Positions 33,718 through 41,364 of a DNA stretch of 64,000 nucleotides are shown here, in pieces. Under the pieces are notes generated by a model that saw nothing but the letters and a program-made list of their open reading frames with translations, ran no database searches and was not told the DNA's origin. The DNA is from Sphaerisporangium siamense. GTDB taxonomy: Bacteria > Actinomycetota > Actinomycetes > Streptosporangiales > Streptosporangiaceae. Within the stretch, counting starts at the first letter, position 1, and every line of letters starts with the position of its first letter. The position numbers and the translations under genes were made by a program. The stretch is taken from the NCBI RefSeq assembly GCF_014205275.1, contig NZ_JACHND010000001.1, forward strand, positions 5,642,001-5,706,000, given 5' to 3'.

Positions 33718-34260
33718 TCACGGTTCCGGGGCGAGGGTGATGGTGGCGGGGATGCCGTGGCGCGTCATCTTGGCGTAGGGGCACAGCGTGGCCGCCTGGG
33801 CGAGCAGCGGGGCGGCCGCGTCGTGCCCGACCCCGGGCCAGGTCACGACGAGGTCGGCGCGCAGCCGGTAGCCGCCGTCGGCGGGGTCGCGGCCGAGGGC
33901 GACGGCCGCCTCCACCGTGATCGGCCCCGGGTCGAGGCGGTGCCGGCGGGCCAGCAGGCTCAGGGCGCCGTGGAAGCAGGCGGCGTACGCGGCGGCGAAG
34001 AGCTGTTCGGGGTCCGGACCGGTGGCGTCACCGCCGAGCTCCGCGGGTACTCGCAGCTCCAGGTCGAGGACGCCGTCAGCGGAGCGGGCCCGCCCGGTGG
34101 CCCGGCCGTGGGCGGACCCGCCGCCGCTCACGGCGACGCGCGCGACGTAGAACGACGGGGACGTCGCGGTGCCGTGATCGTGCTCTGTGGGCGATGCCGG
34201 GTTCGCCGGTCCGTCTTCCGGGGGAACGCGAGGAGCCTGTGCGGGGGGCAGGTCGGTCAT
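33718..34260 (-). CDS. Ohr-like OsmC family peroxiredoxin
   Basis: A 180-residue OsmC/Ohr protein that reduces organic hydroperoxides. Both redox cysteines are in the expected places: LFAAAYAACFHGALSLL and LCPYAKMTRHGIPATITL. A Pro-rich N-terminal extension of about 35 residues precedes the domain and is unusual. The ATG at 34260 overlaps the stop of the ECF41 sigma gene (ATGA), so it is the second gene of a sigma-ohr operon. This links the sigma factor to peroxide or lipid-damage response. Confidence 0.93.
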   Translation of the reverse strand: MTDLPPAQAPRVPPEDGPANPASPTEHDHGTATSPSFYVARVAVSGGGSAHGRATGRARSADGVLDLELRVPAELGGDATGPDPEQLFAAAYAACFHGALSLLARRHRLDPGPITVEAAVALGRDPADGGYRLRADLVVTWPGVGHDAAAPLLAQAATLCPYAKMTRHGIPATITLAPEP

Positions 34261-35228
34261 GGGCGGTGCCAGCGCCGCAGCTTGTCGGGGTTCAGCGTGA
34301 TCCACAGCGCGGTCACCTTGGCGCCGGCGACGCTCACGCCGACCACCGCCACGGCCCGGCTCGCCTGGCACAGGACCAGGCCCGTCCGGCCGTTCACCGA
34401 CCCCGGGACGATCTCGATGCCAGGCCGGCCGGTCAGGAAGGCCGTGACGAACCGGGCGACCGCGTCCGCGCCGCAAGTGGGGCGCACGGCGGCGCGCACC
34501 TTGCCCCCGCCATCGCTCACCACGACCGCGTCCCCCGCCAGCACCGCGAGCAGCGGAAAACGCGCCGCCCCTCGGACGCCCCCGCCGTCGGAGGAACTGA
34601 CGACGTCCGCCGCGAAGAGGTCCTCAAGGGCAGCGACGTTCCCCGTCCGCGCCGCGGCCAGGAAGGCCCCCAGAAGGCGCCGATGCTCGGTCTCGTCGAT
34701 GGGCTCGTGTCGTCCGGCCGCCAGGCGCTTGCGGGCCCGGCTGACGAGCTGGCGTGCGTTGACCGGGCTGAGCCGGAGGATGTCCGCGATCTGCGCGTAG
34801 GGGTAGACGAAGGCCTCCCGCAGCACGTACGCGGCCCGCTCGGTCGGGGTGAGCCGCTCCAGGAGCAGCAGGAACGCCAGTTCGAGCGCTTCGCCGCGCT
34901 CGGCGCCCAACGTGGGGTCCAGGCTGGTGTCGACGGGTTCGGGCAGCCACGGGCCTATGTAGGTCTCGCGGCGCGCACGGGCCGACTGGGCGACGTTGAT
35001 CGACAGGCGGGTGGTGATCAGCGCGAGGAAGGCCGCGGGGTTGCCGATGGCCTCGCGGTCGGTGCCCTGCCAGCGCACCCAGACCTCCTGGAGGACGTCC
35101 TCGGCCTCCGCCGCGCTGCCGAGCATCCGATAGGCGATGCCGAAGAGGCGCGGGCGCAGCTCGACGAAGGCGGAAGCGGCCTGTTCGAGCGCGCTCGCCT
35201 GTTCCGGGGACTTCGCCTGCATGGTCAC
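34257..35228 (-). CDS. ECF41 (SigJ-like) RNA polymerase sigma factor
   Basis: A 323-residue extracytoplasmic-function sigma factor. Region 2 is RPRLFGIAYRMLGSAAEAEDVLQEVWVRW and region 4 is LTPTERAAYVLREAFVYPYAQIADILRLSPVNARQLVSRARKRL. A SnoaL-like C-terminal domain occupies about residues 195-320. The ECF41 marks YIGPWLPEP, DGGGKVRA and NPDKL are all visible. In this group the C-terminal domain acts as a built-in regulator instead of an anti-sigma factor. It forms an operon with the Ohr gene; its usual epimerase/oxidoreductase-type partner is next to it. Confidence 0.95.
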   Translation of the reverse strand: MTMQAKSPEQASALEQAASAFVELRPRLFGIAYRMLGSAAEAEDVLQEVWVRWQGTDREAIGNPAAFLALITTRLSINVAQSARARRETYIGPWLPEPVDTSLDPTLGAERGEALELAFLLLLERLTPTERAAYVLREAFVYPYAQIADILRLSPVNARQLVSRARKRLAAGRHEPIDETEHRRLLGAFLAAARTGNVAALEDLFAADVVSSSDGGGVRGAARFPLLAVLAGDAVVVSDGGGKVRAAVRPTCGADAVARFVTAFLTGRPGIEIVPGSVNGRTGLVLCQASRAVAVVGVSVAGAKVTALWITLNPDKLRRWHRP

Positions 35229-35374
35229 CCGCGCCTTCGTCCACCTCGACGTTGAGCTCGTACAGGAAGTCTTCCCCGCCGCTCGCGGCGCTCATCGTTG
35301 CTCCGTACCGGGCGCGCTGCGACGTGTTCCGGCCCGCCTTCCCGCTCCAGCGGCATCTCGCCTCGTGGCACGCG

Positions 35375-36118
35375 CTACTTGTCGGCGGCCCAATCGCGGT
35401 AGCGGATCTCGCCCAGGGTGGCGCCGTCCTCCGGCACCAGCGTGCGCTCGCCCGGCACGCTGCCGAAGTAGCGCGCCTGCGGGTCGGTGACGACCTGGCG
35501 CGGATCGCCCCAGCCGGCCAGCGCGTCGCGGAAGAACTCGTCCATCCGGAACCGCTCGGGCCCGGCGATCTCGACCCTGCCGTTCACCGGCCTTCCGACC
35601 GCGACCCTGCCGACCTCCCGCGCGACCTCCTCGCCCGCGATGGGCTGGAAGAGCACGGGCGCGATCCGTACGGTGTCGCCGTCCGTGGCCTCGTCGGCGA
35701 TGCCCCGGACGAACTCGAAGAACTGGGTCGCGTGCACGAGCGAGAACGGGATCGCCGACTTCTCGATCAACTGCTCCTGGGCGATCTTCGCCCTGAAGTA
35801 GCCGTTATCGGGCATACGCTCGGTTCCGACCACCGACAGCGCGACGTGGTGCCCGACCCCGGCCGCCGCTTCGGCGGCCAGCAGGTTGCGCGTGGAGGTC
35901 TCGAAGAATTTCAGCACCGCGGCCGGCTCGAACGACGGCGAGTTCGACACGTCGATCACCACCTGCGTGTCCGCCAGCACCTCCGCCAGTCCTTCACCGG
36001 TGAGGGTGTCGACGCCGGTGCTCGGCGCCGCGGCCACCGCCTGATGCCCCTGTTCGCTCAGCCTCGCCACCAGTTTCGACCCGATCAGGCCGGTCCCGCC
36101 GATTATGACGATCTTCAT
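35375..36118 (-). CDS. NAD(P)H-binding epimerase-like protein (atypical SDR), probable ECF41 target
   Basis: A 247-residue atypical short-chain dehydrogenase. The Rossmann loop is IIGGTGLIGSKLV at the N-terminus, and the NmrA/HSCARG-like body contains VIDVSNSPSFEP and GVGHHVALSVVGTERMPDNGYFRAKIAQE. The ATG at 36118 has an AAAGGGG ribosome site. ECF41 sigma genes are known to sit beside carboxymuconolactone decarboxylase, oxidoreductase or epimerase genes, and this gene fits that role. A promoter-like pair (CGTCACA, 16 bp, TGTC) lies upstream. Confidence 0.92.
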   Translation of the reverse strand: MKIVIIGGTGLIGSKLVARLSEQGHQAVAAAPSTGVDTLTGEGLAEVLADTQVVIDVSNSPSFEPAAVLKFFETSTRNLLAAEAAAGVGHHVALSVVGTERMPDNGYFRAKIAQEQLIEKSAIPFSLVHATQFFEFVRGIADEATDGDTVRIAPVLFQPIAGEEVAREVGRVAVGRPVNGRVEIAGPERFRMDEFFRDALAGWGDPRQVVTDPQARYFGSVPGERTLVPEDGATLGEIRYRDWAADK

Positions 36119-36169
36119 GGCAGCCCCTTTCCTCCGCCGGGGCACCGTTGCCGACCGGCCGTCAGCTAA

Positions 36170-36196
36170 GACAGGGCAGCCGCCCCGCTTGTGACG
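36170..36196 (-). promoter_or_regulatory. Candidate ECF41-type promoter
   Basis: Read on the minus strand, CGTCACA (36196-36190) is followed after exactly 16 bp by TGTC (36173-36170). The published ECF41 consensus as I recall it is TGTCACA-N16-CGTC, so this matches 6 of 7 and 3 of 4 with the exact spacer. It would give a leader of about 45 nt for the epimerase-like gene. Confidence 0.5.
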
Positions 36197-36274
36197 GCCA
36201 CCAGGAAGATCTTTCCCAGAACGCGGCGACGATCAGGTTCCGCCGGGAGGCCCCAGGCGCCAGGCCGGCGGGCC

Positions 36275-36302
36275 GGCGTCGACACGATGCCGTGTCGACG
36301 CC
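36275..36302 (-). terminator. Hairpin downstream of the VOC gene
   Basis: A perfect 11-bp stem GGCGTCGACAC with its complement, and a 6-nt loop, lie about 100 bp beyond the VOC stop codon and upstream of the epimerase promoter. It probably insulates the two units. Confidence 0.5.
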
Positions 36303-36403
36303 GAACCGCCCGTCGGTATCGGTCGTGCCGAGGGGCCCCAGGGAGCCGCGTGCCCGGCCATGGCCGTGTCCTTGCGCCTGCCGCCGGAGGCGTTGTCCGG
36401 TGG

Positions 36404-36817
36404 CTACTCCGCGTAGGGCTGGTCGGTTCCGTGGGGGCTGTAGCCGAGACTCCAGATGTAGCCGTCCGGGTCCGCGAAGGAGCCGCCGTACCCGCCCCAT
36501 GGCAGGGCGCCGCCGGGCTTGAGGATCGTGGCGCCGGCCTTCTCGGCCTCCGCGAGGATCTCATCGACGCGCGCCTCACTGCGGACGACGTAGGTGAGGA
36601 CGAGGCCGCTGAAGCCGCTGCCCTCCGGGCTCGTGCCCACCTGGTCGGCCAGGCCTTCGCGGCCGTAGAAGCCGACGGGCGAGGCCCCGTCCGACTCGAA
36701 GAACACCGAGACGCCGAAGTCGTTCTGGATCTTCCAGCCGAGCCCCTCCGTGTAGAACCGCTTGGCCTGGTCCAGGTCACGGACGCCGAGCAGGATCGAG
36801 CTCACGTGCGCTTTCAT
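36404..36817 (-). CDS. VOC family protein (glyoxalase/bleomycin-resistance fold)
   Basis: A 137-residue vicinal-oxygen-chelate protein with two beta-alpha-beta-beta-beta halves (SSILLGVRDLDQAKRFYTEGLGWKI and VDEILAEAEKAGATILKPGGALPWGGYGGSFADPDGYIWSLGY). The C-terminal DPDGYIWSLGYSPH matches stress-type VOC proteins. Metal and substrate are unknown. The ATG at 36817 has a GGAG site. It stands between the ECF41 target and the TetR gene with no obvious operon partner. Confidence 0.92.
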   Translation of the reverse strand: MKAHVSSILLGVRDLDQAKRFYTEGLGWKIQNDFGVSVFFESDGASPVGFYGREGLADQVGTSPEGSGFSGLVLTYVVRSEARVDEILAEAEKAGATILKPGGALPWGGYGGSFADPDGYIWSLGYSPHGTDQPYAE

Positions 36818-36957
36818 GCCTTGTCTCCTCTGTGCTCTAGGGATGCTGCACATGACAGACACGCTACGAAGGGCTCGGTGTCCGGCGCTTCTCGAATCCT
36901 GACCGGTTCGATGATCTGTCTCGCCGGGCCGGGCGCGAACGCGCGACCCCCGGCGCC

Positions 36958-37689
36958 TCAGCCGCCGGCGGAAAGGCGATCCAGCCACTCCCTGAGCAGA
37001 TGCCGCTCCGCGCTGCTGAGGACGGTCTGGTCGGGGAGCGAAACGCGCAGGGCGCGGGCGGCGCCTGCCGGACCCGCGTCGTCGACGGCCGGCCGCCGGC
37101 TGGTGACGGTGGCGACCATGGATTCCCGCAACGTGGTCAGCAGGGCGGGGTCACGCCGGTCCTCGGGCAGGGACAGCCAGGTCAGCACCGCGCCGCGCGC
37201 CGTGGCATGGATGATCTGCGCGGCCAGTTCCTCCTCGACGCGGAGCAGGCCGGCCGCCGCGAGGTTGCGGATGCGGCTCATCAGGATCTCCAAGCCGGCC
37301 TTGAAGGCGGGCGAGGTCGCCTTCGTGGGCGCGCCGTACATCAGCGTGTACAGCGCCGGATTGGCCAGGCCGAACTCGACCGCGACGTCCCAGCCGGCTC
37401 TCAGGTCCTCGACGGGGTCCCGCGGGTCCGGGGGGAGCTTGGTGGCGAGGAACGCGGCGAAGCCGTGCTCGGCCACGGCGTCGAGCAGCCCGTCCTTGTC
37501 GCCGAACAGCCGGTAGATGGCGGGCGGCTGCACGCGCGCCGCCTCGGCGACCGCGCGGGTGGTGACCGCGTCGCGGCCCCCGGACTCCAGGAGGCCGATG
37601 GCGGCCTCGATGACCTTCTGCCGGGTTCGCTCGCGGCTGGTGGCCGTGGTGTCGGCACCGTCGTTCCGGTCCTGTGGACGTGGTGGCAC
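36958..37689 (-). CDS. TetR family transcriptional regulator
   Basis: A 243-residue TetR protein. The helix-turn-helix is ATSRERTRQKVIEAAIGLLESGGRDAVTTRAVAEAARVQPPAIYRLFGDKDGLLDAV. The C-terminal domain contains the LANPALYTLMYG pattern of TetR_C_33-like members. The GTG at 37689 is preferred because an ATG at 37719 would place an operator-like palindrome inside the gene. It is divergent from the amidohydrolase with an 88-bp gap holding two related palindromes, so it should control it. Confidence 0.92.
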   Translation of the reverse strand: MPPRPQDRNDGADTTATSRERTRQKVIEAAIGLLESGGRDAVTTRAVAEAARVQPPAIYRLFGDKDGLLDAVAEHGFAAFLATKLPPDPRDPVEDLRAGWDVAVEFGLANPALYTLMYGAPTKATSPAFKAGLEILMSRIRNLAAAGLLRVEEELAAQIIHATARGAVLTWLSLPEDRRDPALLTTLRESMVATVTSRRPAVDDAGPAGAARALRVSLPDQTVLSSAERHLLREWLDRLSAGG

Positions 37690-37690
37690 G

Positions 37691-37736
37691 TATCGATGAT
37701 ACCGCTTCACGGGTTCCATCGTTATTATCAGTGATA
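37691..37736. promoter_or_regulatory. Paired TetR operator candidates
   Basis: Two related palindromes, TATCGATGATA (37691-37701) and TATCAGTGATA (37726-37736, TATCA-N-TGATA), lie in the TetR-amidohydrolase gap with centres 35 bp apart. The shared TATC...GATA arms suggest one protein binds both. Confidence 0.55.
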
Positions 37737-37777
37737 CAGTCGATCTGTTTCCAATGGAACCACCTTGTGGAGGAGTC

Positions 37778-38815
37778 ATGCCCGACCGGCTGCGGATCAT
37801 CGCGTTGGAAGAACACGTCGCCCTGCCCGCGATCATGGAGGCATGGTCGCGGGCGGGCGTTCCCGAGCTGCCGAACCTCGGGTTCGGCGACACCCCGGTG
37901 GCCCGGCGCCTGCGCGACACCGCGGAGACGCGGCTCGCGCACATGGACGACCAGGGGGTCGACGTGGCGGTGCTGTCGATCGCGTCACCGGGCGTGCAGA
38001 ACCTGCCCGGCCCGGACGCCGTCGCCGTGGCCCGCGACACCAACGACGAGCTGGCGGCGATCGTGGCCGGCGACCCGGCCAGGTTCCAGGCGTTCGCCGC
38101 GATTCCGACGCAGTCGCCGCCGGCCGCCGCCGCGGAGCTGGAGCGGGCGGTCACGAAGCTCGGCCTGCCGGGCGCCATGGTCTACGGGCGCACCGGATCC
38201 AAGCTCGCCGACGACCCCTCCTACGACGAGCTGTACGCCGCCGCGGAGCGCTTGCGCGTCCCGCTCCACTTCCACCCGCAGATGCCCGTGCAAGGGGTGG
38301 TGGACGCCTACTACTCCGGCATCGGTTCTCTCGGGCCCGCGCTGGCCGGGCCCGTGATCGGCTGGTACTACGACCTGGGCGTGCAGTACCTGCGCATGAT
38401 CTTCTCAGGCGTCTTCGACCGGTACCCCGGTCTCCAGGTGATCGCCGGACACTGGGGAGAGGTCGTGCTCTTCTATCTCGACCACGTCGGGTGCTTCGCC
38501 GACGCCGCCGGTCTGGATCGCCCGCTCGCCGACTACTTCACGCGGAACTTCTGGATCGCCGGCAGCGGCACCGTCAGTCCCCGCTACCTCCGCTGGACGG
38601 CCGAGGTCGTCGGGACCGAACGGATGCTGTACTCCACCGACTATCCCTTCACCTACGGCTTCCGCCCCGGTGGCTTCCCCTTCGTGGACACCAGCGGCGG
38701 CGTCGCCCGGTCCTTCCTGGAGAACGCCCCCTTCACCGGCGAGCAGAAGGCCGACATCGCCCACCGCAACTGGGAACGCCTCACCTCCGCCGCCGAGCGG
38801 CGACCGGCGGTCTAA
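37778..38815 (+). CDS. Amidohydrolase 2 family protein (ACMSD/gamma-resorcylate decarboxylase-like)
   Basis: A 345-residue metal-dependent TIM-barrel enzyme. All expected metal ligands can be placed: Glu11-x-His13 (LEEHV), His166 (HFHPQMP), His225 (AGHWGE) and Asp288 (YSTDYPF). This closely follows the Glu/His/His/His/Asp set of gamma-resorcylate decarboxylase, so non-oxidative decarboxylation of a hydroxylated aromatic acid is a reasonable guess. The ATG at 37778 has a GGAGGAG site. It is regulated by the divergent TetR and convergent with a nitrilase. Confidence 0.93.
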   Translation: MPDRLRIIALEEHVALPAIMEAWSRAGVPELPNLGFGDTPVARRLRDTAETRLAHMDDQGVDVAVLSIASPGVQNLPGPDAVAVARDTNDELAAIVAGDPARFQAFAAIPTQSPPAAAAELERAVTKLGLPGAMVYGRTGSKLADDPSYDELYAAAERLRVPLHFHPQMPVQGVVDAYYSGIGSLGPALAGPVIGWYYDLGVQYLRMIFSGVFDRYPGLQVIAGHWGEVVLFYLDHVGCFADAAGLDRPLADYFTRNFWIAGSGTVSPRYLRWTAEVVGTERMLYSTDYPFTYGFRPGGFPFVDTSGGVARSFLENAPFTGEQKADIAHRNWERLTSAAERRPAV

Positions 38816-38838
38816 CCCTGACGTGTCATGAAGGGCGA

Positions 38839-39822
38839 TCAGGCCGGTTCCGGCGAGAACCGGGCCTCGATGGGGCCCACCTCGCGGCCGGTGGGCTCGG
38901 CCAGCGCCCGGTACAGCTCCGGCCGGCGTCCTCGGAGCCACCGGCGACCGGTGCTGCGGGCCAGCAGGGACAGGTCGAGCTCGCCGCAGACCATCTCGTC
39001 CCGGGCCCGCCAGGTCTCGGCGACGATGCGGCCGTAGCAGTCGATGAGCATCGCGTTGCCGGTCCTCACCTCCCCGTTGTCGGGGCCGACCCCGTTGGAG
39101 AACACCAGGAACATGCCGTTGTCGTGCGCCCGGGCCGGTAGCCAGCGCATGAGCCAGCCACGGCCCTTGTCGCCGCGGAACTCCGCCTCGATGGCCCGCG
39201 GATCGGTGTCCCTGGCCTCCCAGAGGGCGACGTCGATCGTGCCCATCGCGTGCGGGCTCCTGGAGGCCACCCCTCCCGTCTGGTGCGGCGCGAGAAGGAT
39301 GTCGGCGCCGAGCAGCGCCGTCATGCGGGCGTTCTCGATGATGTTGTTGTCGTAGCAGGTCAGGACGCCCAGCGTGCAGCCCAGGGTGGAGGCGAAGACG
39401 GTGTACCTGTCGCCCGAGCTGATGTGCTCGCTCTCGAACGAGTGCAGCTTGCGATGCACGTGCCAGCTGCCGTCGGGCTCCGCCACGACGTAGCTGTTGT
39501 ACAGCTTCTCACCGTCCGCCTCCACCAGGCCCGCGCCCACGACCATGTCGTGCCGGCGGGCCAGCTCCAGCAGCGCCGTGACGCTCGGCCCGCCGGGCAC
39601 CGGCTCGGCCAGAGCCTGGATGCCGGCCCGGTCCATGCCGACGACGTGCCAGTACCCGGTGACGCACATCTCCGGAAAGACGATCAGCCGCACACCCCGC
39701 GCCGCGGCCTCCGCCACGAAGCGGGCGATCGTGGCGAGGTTGTACGCCTTGTCCCCCGAGCGGTGGCAGAACTGCACGCTCGCGGCCAGAATGCGCGACG
39801 AGGACGGATCGGTGGCAGACAC
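38839..39822 (-). CDS. Carbon-nitrogen hydrolase (nitrilase superfamily)
   Basis: A 327-residue nitrilase-superfamily amidase. The catalytic triad is visible: Glu51 (VFPEMCVTGYW), Lys125 (VHRKLHSFE) and Cys156 (GVLTCYDNN). The second glutamate region is GLVEADGEKLYNSYVV. Length and motifs fit aliphatic amidases or N-carbamoyl amidohydrolases; the substrate is unknown. It is convergent with the amidohydrolase, with 23 bp between stops, so the two may act on related aromatic or amide compounds but are separately transcribed. Confidence 0.93.
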   Translation of the reverse strand: MSATDPSSSRILAASVQFCHRSGDKAYNLATIARFVAEAAARGVRLIVFPEMCVTGYWHVVGMDRAGIQALAEPVPGGPSVTALLELARRHDMVVGAGLVEADGEKLYNSYVVAEPDGSWHVHRKLHSFESEHISSGDRYTVFASTLGCTLGVLTCYDNNIIENARMTALLGADILLAPHQTGGVASRSPHAMGTIDVALWEARDTDPRAIEAEFRGDKGRGWLMRWLPARAHDNGMFLVFSNGVGPDNGEVRTGNAMLIDCYGRIVAETWRARDEMVCGELDLSLLARSTGRRWLRGRRPELYRALAEPTGREVGPIEARFSPEPA

Positions 39823-40207
39823 CCGAACATCATGCCTCAGGTCCGCCCATCACAGCAGATGTGATCCGATCCCGAAGGTGCCGTCCCCGGCGACCGGCTC
39901 CAGGTCGCTCACCGGCACGCCATGCGCGTACCGCTGCGTCCAGGAGCCGTTCCGGCGGCGGTTGGTGTGGACGAGCCACTCGCTGAGCGCCGCATTTCGA
40001 TGGGACAAGGAGACCTCTGCTGTGATGAAACGGCCGGGTTCGGGGACGCCGGTGGGCGCCTCCGCTCGCGGCGTCTTCGGCGCTGGTGGGTGGTGGAGGT
40101 CAGGTGACCGTGGTGGCGCGGGTGTTTTCGCTTCGTTCGCCAGTAGGTGTGGCCGGCCTTTCTGAGCGAGACTTCGTTCGATGACGAAGAGTGCGGCGAG
40201 GGGGTGC
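39823..40207. other. Gap between nitrilase and methyltransferase genes
   Basis: This 385-bp stretch has a lower GC content than its surroundings, especially 40100-40200. The only content I can support is a possible short minus-strand open frame (see the entry ending at 40242). No repeat or RNA structure was recognised. Confidence 0.4.
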
Positions 40208-40242
40208 TTACGGCAGGCGTTGTGCTCGCAGGACGGTGTCAT
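39850..40242 (-). CDS. Possible small hypothetical protein or remnant
   Basis: A 130-residue open frame starts at an ATG at 40242, overlapping the methyltransferase 3' end by 35 bp. The start MTPSCEHNACRKHPLAALFVIERSLAQKGRPHLLANEAK has a Cys pair and looks protein-like; the middle is Pro-rich and low in information. Third-position GC is weaker than in neighbouring genes. It could be a translationally coupled small gene or decayed sequence. I do not recognise the family. Confidence 0.25.
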   Translation of the reverse strand: MTPSCEHNACRKHPLAALFVIERSLAQKGRPHLLANEAKTPAPPRSPDLHHPPAPKTPRAEAPTGVPEPGRFITAEVSLSHRNAALSEWLVHTNRRRNGSWTQRYAHGVPVSDLEPVAGDGTFGIGSHLL

Positions 40243-40804
40243 GGGTGTGGTGTGTGCCGGCGAGGGCCGGGGCGGCACGAGGGCGGGTCTCGTTGATCAG
40301 GACGTTCCACGTGGGGTCGAGGAGCCGGGCGATGTCGTCGGCCTGGTAGTAGTCGGCGGGATCGAAGTCCTCGCGCGGAGTGAGATCTGCGCGGGCGTGG
40401 GTGGCGAAGAGCAGGGTGCCGCCGGGGGCGACAGCGTCCAGAAGGCCGTGCAGCGCCGTATGGCCTGGCTGGCACCTGAGTGGGAAGTAGTGGATGGACA
40501 CCAGGTCGAAGGCGCCTGCTGGGGGCGGCGTGGTGGTGAGGTCGGCCCGTGCCCACGACACGCGGCCCTGGATGTCGGTGGCAGCGGCGGCGGCACGATG
40601 TATGGCGACCTCGGAGATGTCGACCGCGGTGACCTGCCAGCCGCGCCGGGCCAGCCAGAGCGCATCGGCCCCTTCGCCGCATCCGACGTCGAGCGCTTGG
40701 CCTGGTGGCAGGCCGGTGATCTCGGTGACGAGTACGGGGTTGGGGTTGCCGCTGAATATCTGGTCGCGACTGCGATATATGTCGTCCCAGTGCTGAGCAT
40801 CCAT
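40208..40804 (-). CDS. Class I SAM-dependent methyltransferase
   Basis: A 198-residue methyltransferase. Motif I is ALDVGCGEGADALWLARRGW, the acidic loop is VTAVDISEVAIHRA, motif II is DLVSIHYFPLR and motif III is VAPGGTLLFATHA. The opening MDAQHWDDIYRSRDQIFSGNPNPVLV is typical of the TehB/thiopurine-like group that methylates small toxic compounds. The ATG at 40804 is used. Codon bias is a little weaker than in neighbours, suggesting acquisition. The downstream small frame may be coupled. Confidence 0.92.
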   Translation of the reverse strand: MDAQHWDDIYRSRDQIFSGNPNPVLVTEITGLPPGQALDVGCGEGADALWLARRGWQVTAVDISEVAIHRAAAAATDIQGRVSWARADLTTTPPPAGAFDLVSIHYFPLRCQPGHTALHGLLDAVAPGGTLLFATHARADLTPREDFDPADYYQADDIARLLDPTWNVLINETRPRAAPALAGTHHTHDTVLRAQRLP

Positions 40805-40941
40805 GGTGCTCGGTCCTCTCCTTGGTTTCTCAGTCGTGGTCGGCGTGCGGGGGCGCTCAGATCGCTGCCGTCGACGTGGCGTCGCCGTCCTCCGATCCCA
40901 GCTGTCGTCCTGGCCGGACGAGGAGGCCGCACGCGAGAGCG

Positions 40942-41214
40942 CTCAAGCACATCCTGCCCGCCGGCCTGACCGACGGCCGTGAACCCGACCTCCGTTCACA
41001 CGAGGGCTACCACTGGCTGTACGTCCTGCGCGGCAGCCTGCGTGTCGTCCTCGGCGACCAGGACTTCATCCTCACCGAGGGCGAAGTCGCCGAATTCGAC
41101 ACCCACCTCCCGCACTGGTTCGGTAACGCCGACGAACACCCCGTGGAATTCCTCAGCATCCTTGGCCCCCAAGGCGAACGCGTCCACCGTCAAAGCCCGC
41201 TACCGCCCTGGTGA
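40942..41214 (+). pseudogene. 5'-truncated, frameshifted XRE-cupin regulator remnant
   Basis: The stretch reads KHILPAGLTDGREPDLRSHEGYHWLYVLRGSLRVVLGDQDF, FDTHLPHWFGN, EHPVEFLSILGPQGERV, the C-terminal cupin half of XRE-cupin regulators. The helix-turn-helix half that should precede it is absent; upstream sequence 40805-40940 is non-coding. At 41181-41200 one extra base shifts the end: the alternate frame gives the expected VKARYRP tail. Two independent lesions make this a pseudogene. Confidence 0.7.
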
Positions 41215-41364
41215 ACCTCACCCCCTATGAGTAACCCCGCAGGCACTTACCGCCCAGAGCGGGCCACAGTTCATCTCAAGACAGCTCACCTGCGGGACGT
41301 CAACAACGTTCGTGGTCGATACAGCTAGCATGGCGGGTCTGGCAGCCGACGGGGGGCGACGGGG

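Noticed and set aside
35229-35374. ECF41 promoter in front of the sigma gene itself
   Set aside because: No TGTCACA-N16-CGTC-like pair could be found upstream of 35228 on the minus strand.
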